Origin: an uncultured Granulosicoccus sp.
Lineage (GTDB): Bacteria > Pseudomonadota > Gammaproteobacteria > Granulosicoccales > Granulosicoccaceae
Assembly (NCBI GenBank): GCA_947499955.1
Contig: CANMQI010000016.1
Coordinates: 1 to 64,000 of the forward strand
Direction of reading: 5' to 3'
DNA: 64,000 nt
Shown: positions 16,833 to 26,538 of the stretch, piece by piece
Layout: each line of letters opens with the position of its first letter
How positions within the stretch are numbered: the first letter of the stretch is position 1
Translations under genes and position numbers: made by a program
Notes under the pieces: generated by a model
What the model saw: the letters and a program-made list of their open reading frames with translations, nothing else
Databases searched by the model: none
Told to the model about the DNA's origin: nothing

Positions 16833-17378
16833 TCATGACTGAGACTTGATCAGTGCCAATATATCGCGGAATTCGGGTATGTCGGCACGCTTCATCCATT
16901 CGAACAGCACCATCTCGGTAGTGACCAGACGCACACCTTCCTGACCCGCTCGCTGAAAGGCAGCATCGCGATCGGATGCACGGCGTGACGATGAGGCGTC
17001 GGTAATCAGAAAGGTATCGAATCCCTGCGTTTGCAGCATCAGAGCTGTCTGCAGCACGCAGACATGCGCCTCGGTACCGCATACCATGATCTGTTGCGGT
17101 TGCAACTTCCTGACATGGGTCTGGAAGCCGTCTTCCAAGGCCGCTGAAAAATGCACTTTCTCGACAATCTGTTCATCCAGAAGCTTGCCTTTCAACGCAG
17201 GGATGGTCCGACCAATGCTGGCGGGAAAATGTTCGGTTGCGCAGATGGGCACATTCAGTCGCGTGGCTGCATCGATCAGGCGCTCGGCGTTCTTGACAAG
17301 CGGTTCGATGTCGAGGATCGATGCCGCCAGTTTCTCTTGAACATCGACAATGAGCAGCAGACCGCTCTCTCTATTCAT
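16833..17378 (-). CDS. Isochorismatase-family hydrolase
   Basis: A 181-aa cysteine hydrolase. The catalytic triad of the family can be assigned as D12 (LLLIVDVQEKL), K74 (VEKVHFSAA) and C107 (VCGTEAHVCVLQT), with the cis-peptide segment before EAHVC. Similar proteins (YcaC type) hydrolyse C-N bonds in small amides, but the substrate is usually unknown. The ATG at 17378 matches where homologues begin; an upstream ATG at 17405 would add nine residues. It is the last gene of a minus-strand run after the SPFH operon, 127 nt away, and may have its own promoter. Confidence 0.85.
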   Translation of the reverse strand: MNRESGLLLIVDVQEKLAASILDIEPLVKNAERLIDAATRLNVPICATEHFPASIGRTIPALKGKLLDEQIVEKVHFSAALEDGFQTHVRKLQPQQIMVCGTEAHVCVLQTALMLQTQGFDTFLITDASSSRRASDRDAAFQRAGQEGVRLVTTEMVLFEWMKRADIPEFRDILALIKSQS

Positions 17379-17505
17379 CAGCACGTTTCGACTTCCCGGG
17401 CGCATGCGCCCCAGTTGGCTTTACGACAGCGGAATGCGCGTCACTGGAAGGTGTCAGGTATTGCCCATTCCGCTTTTCCCGACGGGGCTCATCATGAGCC
17501 GGTAC

Positions 17506-18243
17506 TCAGGGGGCGACGGACAGGCGTCCTTCTACCTCGAATTTCCTGATCAGACTGGCAACCAGGCCCGACGCCTTGGCGCGGTTGACGAAGTCCTGTA
17601 CGAATTCCGCTGCCGCTGGTTTGTCGACCTGGCACCCCATACACTGCTGGACGGCCATGAAGCTGTCGTCGAACAGTCGGGAGCCGGGCATCTGTGCTTG
17701 TTGCTGCAGCAGTTTTGGCCTCAGTCCCGCCAGTACATCCAGTTTTTCATCTCGAAACAGTTCGAAGGACTCATCGAGTGTGCTGGCTCGCATCAGGGTT
17801 GCCTGTTTGATATGGCGCGTCAGCCACAGATCGTAGGCGCTACGCGCCTTCACGGCAATGCGATGACCGGGCTGATCGACCTGCTCCATGGTCATGATTG
17901 CAGAGCCGGGTGGTGTCAGGTACGTTGCCTGGATTTCGCAGTAAGCGGGGCTGAATTGGATGACCTTGGCACGCTCGGTTTCCAGTGCGATATTGGCGAT
18001 ATCCCATTCGTCTCGCGTCGCCGCATCGGCAACATCTCCCGGGCCTTCATAGGCGATCAGCTTGAGTTCGACGCCCAGTTCATCCGCCAGTGCTCGTGCC
18101 ATGGCAGGCGACACACCGTTCGGCAGGCCTGCGTCATCCGTCTGGTTGACGAGCAGAAAGTTGCTCATGTTGATACCGGCACGCAGCACACCATGGGGGA
18201 CCAGCGTGTCCAGCAGTTGCTGGCGATCGGACGCATTCATCAT
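17506..18243 (-). CDS. Solute-binding-protein-like (SBP_bac_3) protein without signal peptide
   Basis: A 245-aa protein with the fold of family 3 amino-acid binding proteins: HGVLRAGINMSNFLLVN, GVSPAMARALADELGVEL, WDIANIALETERAKVIQFSPAYCEIQATYL. The N-terminus (MMNASDRQQLLDTLV) is polar with no signal peptide or lipobox, so the protein should stay in the cytosol. It overlaps the NfeD-like gene by 4 nt, making it the third gene of an SPFH-NfeD unit. It may be a ligand sensor or a decayed transport component. No transporter permease is nearby. Confidence 0.8.
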   Translation of the reverse strand: MMNASDRQQLLDTLVPHGVLRAGINMSNFLLVNQTDDAGLPNGVSPAMARALADELGVELKLIAYEGPGDVADAATRDEWDIANIALETERAKVIQFSPAYCEIQATYLTPPGSAIMTMEQVDQPGHRIAVKARSAYDLWLTRHIKQATLMRASTLDESFELFRDEKLDVLAGLRPKLLQQQAQMPGSRLFDDSFMAVQQCMGCQVDKPAAAEFVQDFVNRAKASGLVASLIRKFEVEGRLSVAP

Positions 18244-18731
18244 GAATTTCCAGTAGGTTCCGGAATTGGCTCGACATAGAATACACCAACGCTGACGGCC
18301 GTCACGCTGACTTGCGTACCGGCGCTGATCGTGGTGTCAGACAGGTGCTCGGCAGGCTCGACTCGCCACGGGATGCCGGAGTACTTCTGTACACCCGGTA
18401 CCGCCCGTGAGACATCACTACTGACAACAAAGCTGTGGCCAATCAGATCGCTGCTGCGATCGTGGCCCAGTTCGGCGCCGCTTTGCAGACGCTTCAAAGG
18501 TGCCCACAACACCAGGGTGATCAGTGCCGTCGCCACTGCAAAGCAGGCGACAGCAGCAATGAAGGAATTGGGCACCAGGGAGAACCATAACAATACCCCC
18601 GTCAGCAACGCTCCCAGACTGCCGAACAACAGCACGCCGCTGGCAAATCCGAAAGCGACGGCCTCGATGGCCAGCAACAGGAACCCCAGTGCCAACCAGA
18701 TCGTGCCCTGATTGATGAAGAGGGTATCCAT
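18240..18731 (-). CDS. NfeD-like membrane protein
   Basis: A 163-aa protein with three or four membrane helices in the first 85 residues (LALGFLLLAIEAVAFGF, GVLLFGSLGALLTGVLLWF, FIAAVACFAVATALITLVLW) and a C-terminal beta-rich OB-fold (about 95-155, GHSFVVSSDV...VSVTAVSVGVFYVEPI). This is the short NfeD form that partners SPFH proteins in membrane microdomains. It begins 1 nt after the stop of the SPFH gene and overlaps the binding-protein-like gene downstream. Confidence 0.87.
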   Translation of the reverse strand: MDTLFINQGTIWLALGFLLLAIEAVAFGFASGVLLFGSLGALLTGVLLWFSLVPNSFIAAVACFAVATALITLVLWAPLKRLQSGAELGHDRSSDLIGHSFVVSSDVSRAVPGVQKYSGIPWRVEPAEHLSDTTISAGTQVSVTAVSVGVFYVEPIPEPTGNS

Positions 18732-18732
18732 A

Positions 18733-19692
18733 TCAGGAGTTGTCTGTCCTGAACGCCTCGCTTGAATTCATGGCGGCTACCACGGCCATGCTCTCGGCCA
18801 CAACACTGCCAGCGTCGCTCTGTTTACCGTCCATCAATACAACGGTGGATTCCTTGGCAATACTGGCTTTGGCAGCGATTGCCTTGGTGGCCAGATCCAG
18901 CTGCACGGCTTTCTGACCCTGTGCGGTGGCGGCAGCCTGACCAATCGTTTCCAGAGCGCCAGCCTTGGCCAGTGCCACGGTAGTGATCGCCTCAGCTTCA
19001 CCCTGCGCTTCCAGGATCTGTTGTTCACGCTGTGCTTCGGCTGCCAGCACGATGGCTTGTTTTTGACCTTCGGCAACATTGATGGCCGACTGACGTTGAC
19101 CTTCGGACTCGAGCACGGTGGCGCGCTTGTCGCGTTCGGCCTTCATCTGACGTTCCATGGCCTCCAGAACACTCTTGGGCGGGGTGATATCCTTGATTTC
19201 GTAGCGCAGACACGTGGTGCCCCAGGCTTCGCCAGCCTCATTGATGGCCTGTACGATGGCGGCATTGAGCAGGTCGCGTTCTTCGAAGGTACGGTCAAGA
19301 GTGATCTTGCCGATTTCCGATCGCATGGTGGTCTGGGCAAGCTGCGTGACGCCGAAAACGTAGTTGTCGATACCGTAGCTGGACTTTTCCGGGTCCACCA
19401 CCTTCAGGTAGAGCACACCATCAACGGTCAGGGTGATGTTGTCCTTGGTAATGGCTGATTGAGAAGGGACATCCAGCGCCAATTCCTTGAGAGAAACCTT
19501 GTAGGCGACTCGGTCGATGATTGGCAGAACGAACTTCAGGCCGGCAGTCAGGGTCGTGCGAAACTTGCCGAAACGTTCAACCACATAGGCGGTGTTCTGA
19601 GGGACGAACTTGACCGATGAGTTGAGCACGATCAATGTCACGATTGCCAGGCCGACCCAGAAGGCCGAGGCAGAACTGAAGAGCATATCCAT
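18733..19692 (-). CDS. SPFH/Band 7 (stomatin/paraslipin, QmcA-like) membrane protein
   Basis: A 319-aa protein with one N-terminal membrane helix (10-26), then the SPFH domain (30-195) beginning FVPQNTAYVVERFGKF and including TVDGVLYLKVVDPEKSSYGI and RSEIGKITLDRTFEERDLLN. A long Ala/Glu/Gln helical region (195-290) is the flotillin-like coiled coil used for oligomerisation. Such proteins form ring-like scaffolds in the inner membrane and control proteases or lipid order. First gene of a tight three-gene operon with NfeD and a signal-less binding protein. Confidence 0.92.
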   Translation of the reverse strand: MDMLFSSASAFWVGLAIVTLIVLNSSVKFVPQNTAYVVERFGKFRTTLTAGLKFVLPIIDRVAYKVSLKELALDVPSQSAITKDNITLTVDGVLYLKVVDPEKSSYGIDNYVFGVTQLAQTTMRSEIGKITLDRTFEERDLLNAAIVQAINEAGEAWGTTCLRYEIKDITPPKSVLEAMERQMKAERDKRATVLESEGQRQSAINVAEGQKQAIVLAAEAQREQQILEAQGEAEAITTVALAKAGALETIGQAAATAQGQKAVQLDLATKAIAAKASIAKESTVVLMDGKQSDAGSVVAESMAVVAAMNSSEAFRTDNS

Positions 19693-19781
19693 TTATTTTT
19701 TCAGGAAGTCAGGAGTGAGTGGGGGGCAATTCACTTGCTATTGTGGTGCCAAAATGCACTGATTTCAATGAGTTCCGCCTC

Positions 19782-20732
19782 TCAACTGTCGACAGTCCCA
19801 CTCTCCGGTTCGCTCCTGAGTGCCTCGATGACAAGGTCACGCAGCCGGGTTGCCAGCGGGCTCAGAGTCTGTTGTTTCTTCTGAATGAGGTGGTAGTTCT
19901 GGATGGTGATCGGGGCGGGAAAACGCACGGTTGCCATCCCGCCGACGCCAGAGCCTTCCAGCAACTCCGATACTTCGCTGGAAATGGGCGAGATGGCATC
20001 CGAGCTCTGCAGGCAGGCAATCATGACCAGCAAGGAGGTGGTATTGATGATCTCCTCGGGTAGTGGCATCGAGTTCTCGATATAGGCCCGTTCCACGGCA
20101 TCGCGCATCGGCGTGCCGATGCCCTGAATGACCCAGCCATAGTCACGAAAGTCCTGCAGTGTCGGTTTTTTCAGACGCAACAGAGGGTGATCACACCTGA
20201 CAAGGAACTCGGCACTCTCGGAGCGGCCCTGCATGAAATCGAAATGCCGCCGGTCTTGCTCGGGCGGCACTCTGGCCAGCACGAAGTCATAGTCACCGTT
20301 GTGCAAGCCCTGGATCAGCTCCTCACTGGGCGCCACGGCGATCGTGATATCAACACCTCGGGTATCGGCACGCAGCTTCTGCACGGACGGTACAACATAG
20401 GCGACAGCTGCGCCGGTCACGGAACCGACTCTGACGCTCCCGGTCTTGCCGGCAGCAAAGGCATCCACCTCGATGGCCGTGGCAGTCAGTCCGCGTAATA
20501 GCGAGAGGGTATGGCGAATCAGAACACGCCCGATGGGGGTCGGCACCATACCTTTGGGTTTGCGCACGAACAGTGGCTGTTCGACCATGCCTTCGATTTC
20601 TGCCAGCATGCGTGATGCGGCGGGTTGCGTGATGGCCAGCCGTTCGGCAGCAATCGACAACTGACCGGTCTCGTCAATGGCGCTGAGCAATCGCAGATGG
20701 CGCCACTGGAGGCGTTGGGTCAGGTGTCGCAT
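19782..20732 (-). CDS. LysR-family regulator, GbpR-like
   Basis: A 316-aa LysR protein. The winged helix at 8-66 includes LRLLSAIDETGQLSIAAERLAITQPAASRMLAEIE; residues 92-300 form the two-lobe effector domain. It is divergent from chvE across 172 bp, as gbpR is next to chvE-gguAB in Agrobacterium, where GbpR responds to L-arabinose, D-galactose and D-fucose. By that context it should be the sugar-responsive activator of the downstream transport and oxidation operon. The inducer here is inferred. Confidence 0.9.
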   Translation of the reverse strand: MRHLTQRLQWRHLRLLSAIDETGQLSIAAERLAITQPAASRMLAEIEGMVEQPLFVRKPKGMVPTPIGRVLIRHTLSLLRGLTATAIEVDAFAAGKTGSVRVGSVTGAAVAYVVPSVQKLRADTRGVDITIAVAPSEELIQGLHNGDYDFVLARVPPEQDRRHFDFMQGRSESAEFLVRCDHPLLRLKKPTLQDFRDYGWVIQGIGTPMRDAVERAYIENSMPLPEEIINTTSLLVMIACLQSSDAISPISSEVSELLEGSGVGGMATVRFPAPITIQNYHLIQKKQQTLSPLATRLRDLVIEALRSEPESGTVDS

Positions 20733-20750
20733 GAGTAGCGATATTCCATT

Positions 20751-20793
20751 AATGATATGCAGAAGTCAATTAATGTAATTTGAATGATATGCA
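20751..20793. promoter_or_regulatory. Direct repeats in the LysR-chvE divergent promoter region
   Basis: AATGATATGCA occurs at 20751-20761 and again at 20783-20793, 32 bp apart, about three helical turns, on the same DNA face. ATATTCCATTAATGATAT (ATAT-N10-ATAT, 20741-20758) contains a T-N11-A core expected for LysR proteins. The stretch is markedly AT-rich compared with its neighbours. Probable binding region for the adjacent LysR regulator. Confidence 0.5.
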
Positions 20794-20904
20794 AGTGCGG
20801 GGCTACACTGCAGACCAGTTGCAAGTCGAGTGCACCAGGTACTGTCGACATACAACAATCGGCTGGCAGAACCAGAGAGTTTTCCAGCCTTCTGGAGAGT
20901 GAAT

Positions 20905-21969
20905 ATGAAAAAAGTTCTGACGGGTCTGTCGACCCTTGCCGTATCCGCAAGCCTGATGATTCTGCCGTCCATGGCCGTGGCTGCGGACACCATCGGCATC
21001 GCCATGCCGACCAAGTCGTCGGCTCGCTGGATATCCGATGGCAATTCCATGGTTGAACAGTTCGAGGCTGCGGGTTACGAGGTTGATCTGCAGTACGCCG
21101 AGGATGACATCCCCAACCAGCTTGCACAGATCGAGAACATGATCACCAAAGGGGTCTCCGTGCTGGTCATTGCCGCCATTGATGGAACCACGCTGTCCAA
21201 TGCGCTCGAGAACGCGCATTTTGCCGACATCAAGACCATTGCCTACGATCGTCTGATCCGCGATAGCGCCTATGTCGATTACTACGCAACCTTCGACAAC
21301 TTCAAGGTCGGTGTACAGCAGGCCAGCTCGGTGGTTGCCGGGCTGGAAGAACGGTTTCCGGACAGCAAGCCGTGGAATGTGGAGCTGTTCGGTGGCTCGC
21401 CTGACGACAACAATGCCTACTTCTTCTATGACGGTGCCATGTCGGTATTGCAGCCTTTGATAGACGATGGTTCGATCACTATTGCATCCGGCCAGATGGG
21501 CATGGACAAGGTGGGCACCTTGCGCTGGGACGGTGCGGTGGCACAAGCACGCATGGACAATCTGTTGTCAGCGCACTACACCGATGCAACGGTTCAGGGC
21601 GTCTTGAGCCCGTATGATGGCCTGTCCATCGGCATTCTGAGTTCTCTCAAGGGCGTCGGCTACGGATCGGGTGACCTGCCCATGCCCATCGTGTCGGGTC
21701 AGGATGCGGAGCTGCAATCCATCAAGTCGATCATTGCCGGTGAGCAGTATTCCACCGTATTCAAGGACACCCGTGAACTGGCCCGTGTCGCCGTCAGTAT
21801 GGCCGATGCCCTCGTCAAGGGTGGCGAGCCCGAAATCAATGACACAACGACCTACGACAACGGTGTCAAGGTTGTACCGTCCTATCTGCTGGAGCCGGTT
21901 TCGGTCGATGCCTCGAACTATGAAGCCATCGTGATCGATTCCGGTTATCACTCGAAGGACGATCTCTGA
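20905..21969 (+). CDS. chvE: ChvE-like periplasmic sugar-binding protein
   Basis: A 354-aa type-I periplasmic binding protein with a signal peptide ([20 protein letters not shown]...AVAA, about 26 residues). The mature part, [20 protein letters not shown] followed by [38 protein letters not shown] and [20 protein letters not shown], matches ChvE, which binds L-arabinose, galactose, xylose and related monosaccharides. ATG at 20905 follows GGAGAG; upstream in-frame codons lack family similarity. First gene of the chvE-gguA-gguB-oxidation operon. Confidence 0.92.
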   Translation: MKKVLTGLSTLAVSASLMILPSMAVAADTIGIAMPTKSSARWISDGNSMVEQFEAAGYEVDLQYAEDDIPNQLAQIENMITKGVSVLVIAAIDGTTLSNALENAHFADIKTIAYDRLIRDSAYVDYYATFDNFKVGVQQASSVVAGLEERFPDSKPWNVELFGGSPDDNNAYFFYDGAMSVLQPLIDDGSITIASGQMGMDKVGTLRWDGAVAQARMDNLLSAHYTDATVQGVLSPYDGLSIGILSSLKGVGYGSGDLPMPIVSGQDAELQSIKSIIAGEQYSTVFKDTRELARVAVSMADALVKGGEPEINDTTTYDNGVKVVPSYLLEPVSVDASNYEAIVIDSGYHSKDDL

Positions 21970-21994
21970 GTCGCGATACGGATACAGGCACGTA

Positions 21995-22021
21995 CCCCTG
22001 TCTTCCTGCTCTGTGCAGGGG
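21995..22021 (+). promoter_or_regulatory. Intercistronic hairpin between chvE and gguA
   Basis: CCCCTG / CAGGGG stem with a 15-nt loop in the 82-nt chvE-gguA gap. Such hairpins after binding-protein genes commonly stabilise the upstream message so the binding protein is made in excess. Confidence 0.4.
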
Positions 22022-22051
22022 GCAGGGTGCTGGCCCGGAGAGGATGTGTCG

Positions 22052-23572
22052 ATGCAAACGATTCTGGAGATGCGCAACATCACCAAGACATTTCCGGGCG
22101 TCAAGGCGCTGGATGATGTCAATCTGAAGGTTGCCAACGGAGAAATACACGCCCTGGTGGGTGAGAACGGCGCTGGCAAGTCCACCCTGATGAAGGTGCT
22201 GTCCGGCGTTCATGCCGATGGCAGCTACGAGGGTGAGGTTCATTTCGATGGACAGCTGACCGCCTTTTCAGGCATCGGTGACAGCGAAGCGCTCGGCATC
22301 ATCATCATTCACCAGGAACTGGCGCTGGTGCCACTGTTGTCAATTGCCGAGAATCTGTTTCTGGGCAACGAGCTTGCTCACAAGGGTATCGTCAACTGGC
22401 CCGAGACCTATCGACGCACCGAGGCCTTGCTGGCCAAGGTCGGCCTGCATGAGCCGCCTGCGGCACTGGTCGATACACTGGGTGTCGGCAAGCAGCAGCT
22501 GGTGGAGATTGCCAAGGCACTGTCCAAGGATGTTCGGCTGTTGATACTCGATGAGCCGACAGCGGCTCTGTCCGAATCGGACAGTCAGGTGCTGCTGGAT
22601 CTGCTGCTGGAACTCAAGGCGCAGGGGGTCACCTCGATCATCATCAGCCACAAGCTCAATGAAGTGCGACGTGTGGCCGACACGATCACCATCATTCGTG
22701 ATGGTTCCACGGTCTCGACACTCGATGCTCGCCAGCAGGCGATAACCGAAGAACAGATTGTCCGGGACATGGTTGGCCGTGATCTGTCACAGCGCTATCC
22801 CGCACGCCAGCGTATCGCCGGTGAAATGCTGCTGGAAGTGAACGACTGGAACGTCTGGCACCCCGAGCACAAGACGCGTCAGGTCATTCGCGATATCGAT
22901 TTTCATGTTCGTGCCGGAGAGGTTGTCGGTATTGCCGGGCTCATGGGGGCAGGGCGTACCGAGCTTGCCATGAGTCTGTTCGGGCACAGTTACGGGCAGA
23001 ACATTTCCGGCAGCGTCAGCTTGCGTGGAGAGCCGCTCGATGTCTCCACGGTGAGCGCCGCGATTCGTGGTGGACTGGCCTATGTGACCGAAGATCGCAA
23101 GGAGCTGGGTCTGATACTGGACGAGTCGATACATCGCAACATCACGCTGGCCAATCTGCGCGATGTCTCATCCTCTGGTGTCATCAATCAGGCAGAGGAG
23201 GCCAGAGTGGCTGAAGGCTATCGACAGGCGATGAATATTCGCACGCCGTCCGTGGCCCAGCGCGTGGTGAACCTCTCGGGGGGTAATCAGCAGAAGGTCG
23301 TCCTGTCGAAATGGCTGTTCACTGCACCCGAGGTGTTGATCCTCGATGAACCGACCAGAGGCATCGACGTGGGGGCCAAGTTCGAGATCTACGGCATCAT
23401 CAATGAGCTGTCGGCACAGGGCAAGGGCGTGATCATGATCAGCTCGGAGATGCCTGAACTGCTGGGCATGAGTGATCGCATCTACGTCATGAATGAAGGT
23501 GGTTTCGTGGGTGAACTGAGTGCCAGTGAAGCCAGCCAGGAGCGAATCATGTCGCTCATCGTTACCGATTAG
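22052..23572 (+). CDS. gguA: GguA-like sugar ABC transporter ATP-binding protein
   Basis: A 506-aa ATPase with two nucleotide-binding halves. The first half has Walker [10 protein letters not shown] (37-45) and Walker [12 protein letters not shown]. The second half has the degenerate Walker [11 protein letters not shown] usual for sugar ATPases of the CUT2 class, and the signature [15 protein letters not shown] with Walker [15 protein letters not shown]. It powers monosaccharide import with ChvE and GguB. ATG at 22052 follows GGAGAGGA; the reading frame extends further upstream without family similarity. gguB follows after 11 nt. Confidence 0.93.
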   Translation: MQTILEMRNITKTFPGVKALDDVNLKVANGEIHALVGENGAGKSTLMKVLSGVHADGSYEGEVHFDGQLTAFSGIGDSEALGIIIIHQELALVPLLSIAENLFLGNELAHKGIVNWPETYRRTEALLAKVGLHEPPAALVDTLGVGKQQLVEIAKALSKDVRLLILDEPTAALSESDSQVLLDLLLELKAQGVTSIIISHKLNEVRRVADTITIIRDGSTVSTLDARQQAITEEQIVRDMVGRDLSQRYPARQRIAGEMLLEVNDWNVWHPEHKTRQVIRDIDFHVRAGEVVGIAGLMGAGRTELAMSLFGHSYGQNISGSVSLRGEPLDVSTVSAAIRGGLAYVTEDRKELGLILDESIHRNITLANLRDVSSSGVINQAEEARVAEGYRQAMNIRTPSVAQRVVNLSGGNQQKVVLSKWLFTAPEVLILDEPTRGIDVGAKFEIYGIINELSAQGKGVIMISSEMPELLGMSDRIYVMNEGGFVGELSASEASQERIMSLIVTD

Positions 23573-23583
23573 GAAAATTTCGA

Positions 23584-24783
23584 ATGTCTGATACTTCGTC
23601 CACCAAGGGTGATTCGGCACAGGTCGGCGTGTCGCGCTATCTGCTGAATCACATGCGTGATTACGGGCTGCTGTTTGCCCTGATTGCCATCATGCTGTTC
23701 TTTCAGATTGTCACTGACGGCACGCTGCTCAAGCCTGTCAATATCACTAATCTGTTCCTGCAGAACAGCTACATCATCATCATGGCTCTGGGCATGTTGA
23801 TCGTGATCGTCGGTGGCAACATCGACCTGTCCGTCGGCTCGGTCATGGGATTCATCGGTGCGCTCTCGGCCGTGATGATCGTCAATCTGGATGTGCCGGT
23901 GGCAGTCACCATACCGGTCTGTCTGTTCGTCGGTGGCCTGATCGGTGCGGCCCAGGGCTATTGGGTAGCCTACTGGAAGATACCCAGCTTCATCGTGACA
24001 CTGGCCGGTATGCTGGTATTTCGTGGCCTGTCGCTCTGGTTGCTTGAAGGGCAGTCGGTCGGCCCCTTCCCCAAATCCTTTCAGTTGCTGTCAACAGGGT
24101 TTGTGCCGGATGTGTTCGGTGTCGGCCGGCCCAATGTCACCGCTCTGGTCGTCGGTGGTGTTGCTGCCCTGGCCATTGTCTACATGGGGCTGCGCAAGCG
24201 GCGTCGTAACAGCGCCTACGGCATCGTTGATGAACCCCTGGTGGTCTTCATCGCTCGCAATGCCATCGTCAGTGGCGCACTGCTGTTCGTCGCCTACAAG
24301 TTATCCACGTTTCGTGGATTGCCCAATGTGCTGGTCACCATGGGTGTGCTGACCGTGATCTATGCCTTCGTCACAGAACATACCACTATCGGTCGTCGCG
24401 TCTATGCGCTGGGCGGCAATGAAAAAGCCGCAAAACTCTCGGGTATTCGAACCGAGCGCCTGATGTTTCTCACCTTCGTCAACATGGGCGTGCTGGCAGC
24501 GCTGGCCGGGCTCATCTTTGCGGCCCGCCTCAATACCGCGACACCCAAGGCCGGATTTGCCGTCGAGCTGGATGTCATTGCCGCTGTGTTCATCGGCGGG
24601 GCTTCCATGTCCGGTGGTGTGGGCATGATCGTCGGTGCCGTGGTCGGCGCCTTCATCATGGGAGTGATGAACAACGGCATGTCCATCATGGGAATCGGCA
24701 TCGATTATCAGCAGGTCATCAAGGGGCTGGTCCTGCTGGCAGCTGTCATTTTCGATGTCTACAACAAGCAGAAGCAACGCTGA
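23584..24783 (+). CDS. gguB: GguB-like sugar ABC transporter permease
   Basis: A 399-aa CUT2 (BPD_transp_2) permease with about ten to eleven membrane helices. Conserved loops include GMLIVIVGGNIDLSVGSVMGF near the N-terminus, and the cytoplasmic coupling loop with GRRVYALGGNEKAAKLSGI. The C-terminal half has FIGGASMSGGVGMIVGAVVGAFIMGVMNNGMS. Together with GguA and ChvE it forms the importer for the sugars oxidised by the enzymes encoded downstream; 12 nt separate it from the dehydratase gene. Confidence 0.93.
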   Translation: MSDTSSTKGDSAQVGVSRYLLNHMRDYGLLFALIAIMLFFQIVTDGTLLKPVNITNLFLQNSYIIIMALGMLIVIVGGNIDLSVGSVMGFIGALSAVMIVNLDVPVAVTIPVCLFVGGLIGAAQGYWVAYWKIPSFIVTLAGMLVFRGLSLWLLEGQSVGPFPKSFQLLSTGFVPDVFGVGRPNVTALVVGGVAALAIVYMGLRKRRRNSAYGIVDEPLVVFIARNAIVSGALLFVAYKLSTFRGLPNVLVTMGVLTVIYAFVTEHTTIGRRVYALGGNEKAAKLSGIRTERLMFLTFVNMGVLAALAGLIFAARLNTATPKAGFAVELDVIAAVFIGGASMSGGVGMIVGAVVGAFIMGVMNNGMSIMGIGIDYQQVIKGLVLLAAVIFDVYNKQKQR

Positions 24784-24795
24784 GAACCGATCGAC

Positions 24796-26538
24796 ATGAC
24801 TTTCAAGAAAGCGCAGTGGCCGCGTAAACTCAGATCGACTGAATGGTTTGGTGGAACCTCGCGTGATCATATCTATCATCGCTCGTGGATGAAGAATCAG
24901 GGGCTGCCGGCCGATCTGTTTGATGGCCGCCCGGTCATCGGCATCTGCAATACCTGGTCCGAGATGACGCCCTGCAATGCACACCTGCGAGACCTGGCAG
25001 ACCGGGTCAGGCACGGCATTTACGAGGCGGGCGGCTTGCCACTGGAATTCCCGGTATTCTCACCCGGAGAAAGTGCTCTGCGTCCGACGGCCATGATGTT
25101 CCGTAATCTGTGCGCCATGGATGTCGAGGAGGCCATTCGTGGCAATCCCATGGATGGTGTGGTGTTGCTGGCCGGTTGCGACAAGACAACTCCAGCACTC
25201 TTGATGGGGGCTGCATCGGTAGATCTGCCGGCCATTGTCGTGTCCGGCGGTCCCATGCTCAATGGCATGTTCCGGGGAGAACGGGTCGGTTCGGGCACTC
25301 ATCTGTGGAAATTCTCGGAAGCCGTCAAGGCGGGGGAGATGACGCAAGAGGATTTTCTGGACGCCGAAGCGTCAATGAGTCGTTCGCCGGGTAGTTGCAA
25401 TACCATGGGTACGGCCTCGACCATGGCTTCCATGTCCGAGGCACTGGGCATGGCATTGTCGGGGAACGCTGCCATTCCTGCCGTTGACAGTCGTCGACGC
25501 GTCATGGCCCATCTGACCGGTCGACGCATTGTCGATATGGTGAAGGACGATCTCAAACCTTCCGACATTCTCACGCGCAGTGCCTTCGAAAATGCCATTC
25601 GCACCAATGGTGCCATTGGCGGTTCCACCAATGCCGTCGTGCATCTGCTGGCCATTGCCGGGCGCGTTGGTATCGACCTGAGTCTGGATGACTGGGATCG
25701 CTGTGGGCGCGATATTCCCACGATCGTGAACCTGCTGCCATCGGGCAAGTACCTGATGGAGGAGTTCTTCTATGCTGGCGGATTGCCGGTTGTCATCAAG
25801 CAGCTGTGTGAGGCGGGTGTCATGGATACGGAGGCGTTGACTGTATCGGGGAACAGTGTCTGGGATGAGGTCAGAGCGGTTCGCAACTGGAACGAGGATG
25901 TCATCCTGCCGGTCGACAAGGCCTTGACCCGCCAGGGTGGAATTGCTGTATTGCGAGGCAATCTGGCACCCAGCGGGGCAGTCCTCAAGCCGTCGGCCGC
26001 CACCCCCGAGTTACTGGTACACCGCGGACGAGCGGTCGTGTTCGAGGATATCGACGACTACAAGCGCAAGATCAATGATGATGATCTGGATATCGATGAA
26101 ACCTGCGTCATGGTGTTGAAGAACTGTGGCCCCAAGGGCTACCCGGGGATGGCGGAAGTGGGCAATATGGGACTGCCGCCCAAGGTGCTGAAAAAGGGCA
26201 TCACCGATATGGTGAGAATCTCCGATGCGCGCATGTCGGGTACGGCCTACGGCACGGTCGTGTTGCATACGACGCCCGAGGCGGCAGCCGGCGGCCCGCT
26301 GGCTGTCGTCCAGGATGGCGATATCATCGAATTGAATGTGCCCGAGCGGCGCTTGCAACTCGAGATCTCCGATACCGAGCTTGCCGCCAGACTGCAAGCC
26401 TGGGGACCCACAACGCCGACCCCTGCCAGTGGTTATGAGCACCTGTTTCATACCCATGTGCAAGGCGCGGACACCGGCGCTGACTTCGATTTTCTGGTGG
26501 GCTGCCGTGGTGCTGCGGTGGGCAAGGACTCGCACTGA
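24796..26538 (+). CDS. IlvD/Edd-family sugar-acid dehydratase, probably L-arabinonate dehydratase
   Basis: A 580-aa dehydratase. Residues C60 (CNTWSEMTPCN), C128 (AGCDK) and C201 (SPGSCNTMGTAST) match the three cysteines that hold the [2Fe-2S] cluster of rhizobial L-arabinonate dehydratase; K129 corresponds to the carbamylated Mg-binding lysine of the family. The end, DFDFLVGCRG, is typical of the sugar-acid subgroup. It converts L-arabinonate (or D-galactonate/D-fuconate) to the 2-keto-3-deoxy acid. The Azospirillum name for this enzyme is AraC, not to be confused with the regulator. Stop overlaps the next start by 1 nt. Confidence 0.9.
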   Translation: MTFKKAQWPRKLRSTEWFGGTSRDHIYHRSWMKNQGLPADLFDGRPVIGICNTWSEMTPCNAHLRDLADRVRHGIYEAGGLPLEFPVFSPGESALRPTAMMFRNLCAMDVEEAIRGNPMDGVVLLAGCDKTTPALLMGAASVDLPAIVVSGGPMLNGMFRGERVGSGTHLWKFSEAVKAGEMTQEDFLDAEASMSRSPGSCNTMGTASTMASMSEALGMALSGNAAIPAVDSRRRVMAHLTGRRIVDMVKDDLKPSDILTRSAFENAIRTNGAIGGSTNAVVHLLAIAGRVGIDLSLDDWDRCGRDIPTIVNLLPSGKYLMEEFFYAGGLPVVIKQLCEAGVMDTEALTVSGNSVWDEVRAVRNWNEDVILPVDKALTRQGGIAVLRGNLAPSGAVLKPSAATPELLVHRGRAVVFEDIDDYKRKINDDDLDIDETCVMVLKNCGPKGYPGMAEVGNMGLPPKVLKKGITDMVRISDARMSGTAYGTVVLHTTPEAAAGGPLAVVQDGDIIELNVPERRLQLEISDTELAARLQAWGPTTPTPASGYEHLFHTHVQGADTGADFDFLVGCRGAAVGKDSH

